Assembly: GCA_023659785.1 (NCBI GenBank)
Contig: JAGXOR010000099.1
Location: 1-5,088 of the forward strand
Origin: Methanomicrobia archaeon LH_S13
GTDB lineage: Archaea; Halobacteriota; Syntropharchaeia; Alkanophagales; Methanospirareceae
Direction of reading: 5' to 3'
Length of the DNA stretch: 5,088 bases
Within the stretch, counting starts at the first letter, position 1, and each line of letters opens with the position of its first letter. The notes below the pieces were generated by a model. That model did no database searches. It saw nothing but the letters and a program-made list of their open reading frames with translations, and was not told where the DNA came from. This document shows positions 5,035 to 5,088 of the stretch, one piece after another. Made by a program: the position numbers and the translations under genes.

Positions 5035-5088
5035 GTGAACTACCCCCAGCTATCGCAAGGGGCTTCCTACTTCAACGATAGAACTTGC
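5035..5088 (-). mobile_element. Right end of an IS200/IS605-type (tnpB-bearing) element, partial
   Basis: On the minus strand the window edge reads through the tnpB stop, a small hairpin and GGGGGTAGTTCAC, the arrangement typical of the right end of IS200/IS605 and tnpB-only (IS1341-like) elements, which have no terminal inverted repeats but subterminal hairpins. The hairpin pairs CCCC (5044-5047) with GGGG (5059-5062), and GC (5049-5050) with GC (5055-5056) around the loop TATC. The host boundary is placed near 5034/5035 after TTCAC; the exact cleavage point cannot be fixed without an empty site. The rest of the element lies beyond 5088. Confidence 0.72.
5035..5088 (-). ncRNA. Probable 3' scaffold of a TnpB omega RNA (partial)
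   Basis: In studied IS200/IS605 elements the right end, overlapping the tnpB 3' end, is the scaffold of the guide RNA used by the TnpB nuclease, and the guide is host sequence just outside the element. By that rule the guide here would begin at 5034 and read TAAAGAGAACAAATTTG on the minus strand. CTATCG (5050-5055) in the hairpin is complementary to CGATAG (5076-5081), and GCAAG (5055-5059) to CTTGC (5084-5088). These pairings compete with the hairpin and hint at alternative or pseudoknot folding. The RNA itself is inferred. Confidence 0.4.
5050..5088 (-). CDS. tnpB: TnpB RNA-guided nuclease, last 12 codons only
   Basis: Entering from the right edge, the minus strand reads ASSIVEVGSPLR then TAG (5052-5050). 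A final E-x-GSP-x-x tail whose codons form the right-end hairpin is characteristic of TnpB (OrfB) proteins in IS200/IS605 elements. Only the C-terminus is visible, so the RuvC-like catalytic residues, zinc finger and completeness cannot be judged. The short match gains weight because the hairpin and GTAGTTCAC terminus follow at the expected place. Confidence 0.65.
   Translation of the reverse strand, partial: ASSIVEVGSPLR

Noticed and set aside
4610..5035. 141-codon plus-strand open frame at the right
   Set aside because: It is antisense to the acylphosphatase-like tail, whose KQD and LDDAAEVL features are recognisable; the plus-strand frame shows no domain.

Overview
This window looks archaeal, most likely from a mesophilic euryarchaeon. 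The reasons are an archaeal-type clamp-loader large subunit (RfcL) with a PCNA-binding tail, a short ThiC ending in a CSICGDLC cluster motif, AT-rich TATA-like boxes with few good ribosome binding sites, and the C-terminal part of an archaeal acylphosphatase-like/coiled-coil protein of a kind I associate with methanogens and ANME-type archaea. The lineage is an inference from protein style; no rRNA gene is present.

Layout. Bases 1-84 are a leader with an imperfect inverted repeat. rfcL runs rightward at 85-1554. thiC runs leftward at 1561-2862 and meets rfcL tail to tail with only 6 bp between them. Upstream of thiC is a 141-bp gap with short tandem repeats and a possible promoter. Then comes a compact leftward cluster, listed here in transcription order: the remnant of an acylphosphatase-like gene (about 5016-4570), a CNNM/CBS-domain transporter (4577-3540), an MgtC-domain membrane protein (3524-3123), and a 40-codon ORF that overlaps the mgtC stop by ATGA (3126-3004). 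The right edge (5035-5088) holds the end of an IS200/IS605-type element: the last 12 codons of a leftward tnpB, a hairpin and the GTAGTTCAC terminus.

How the genes fit together. RfcL loads PCNA for replication, and ThiC makes the pyrimidine half of thiamine; they are housekeeping genes and unrelated to each other. CNNM/CorB proteins and MgtC proteins are both linked to magnesium homeostasis, so the central cluster is best read as a Mg2+-related operon, with the 40-residue ORF as a possible accessory peptide. The acylphosphatase-like gene just upstream appears eroded at both ends. The inserted element abuts its 5' side and may have caused the damage.

The points most worth checking are the ATGA-coupled small ORF behind mgtC, the decayed gene next to the IS end, the TnpB guide-RNA end with its adjacent host sequence, and the inverted repeat before rfcL. 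I see no CRISPR array, tRNA, rRNA or clearly new multi-gene system here.
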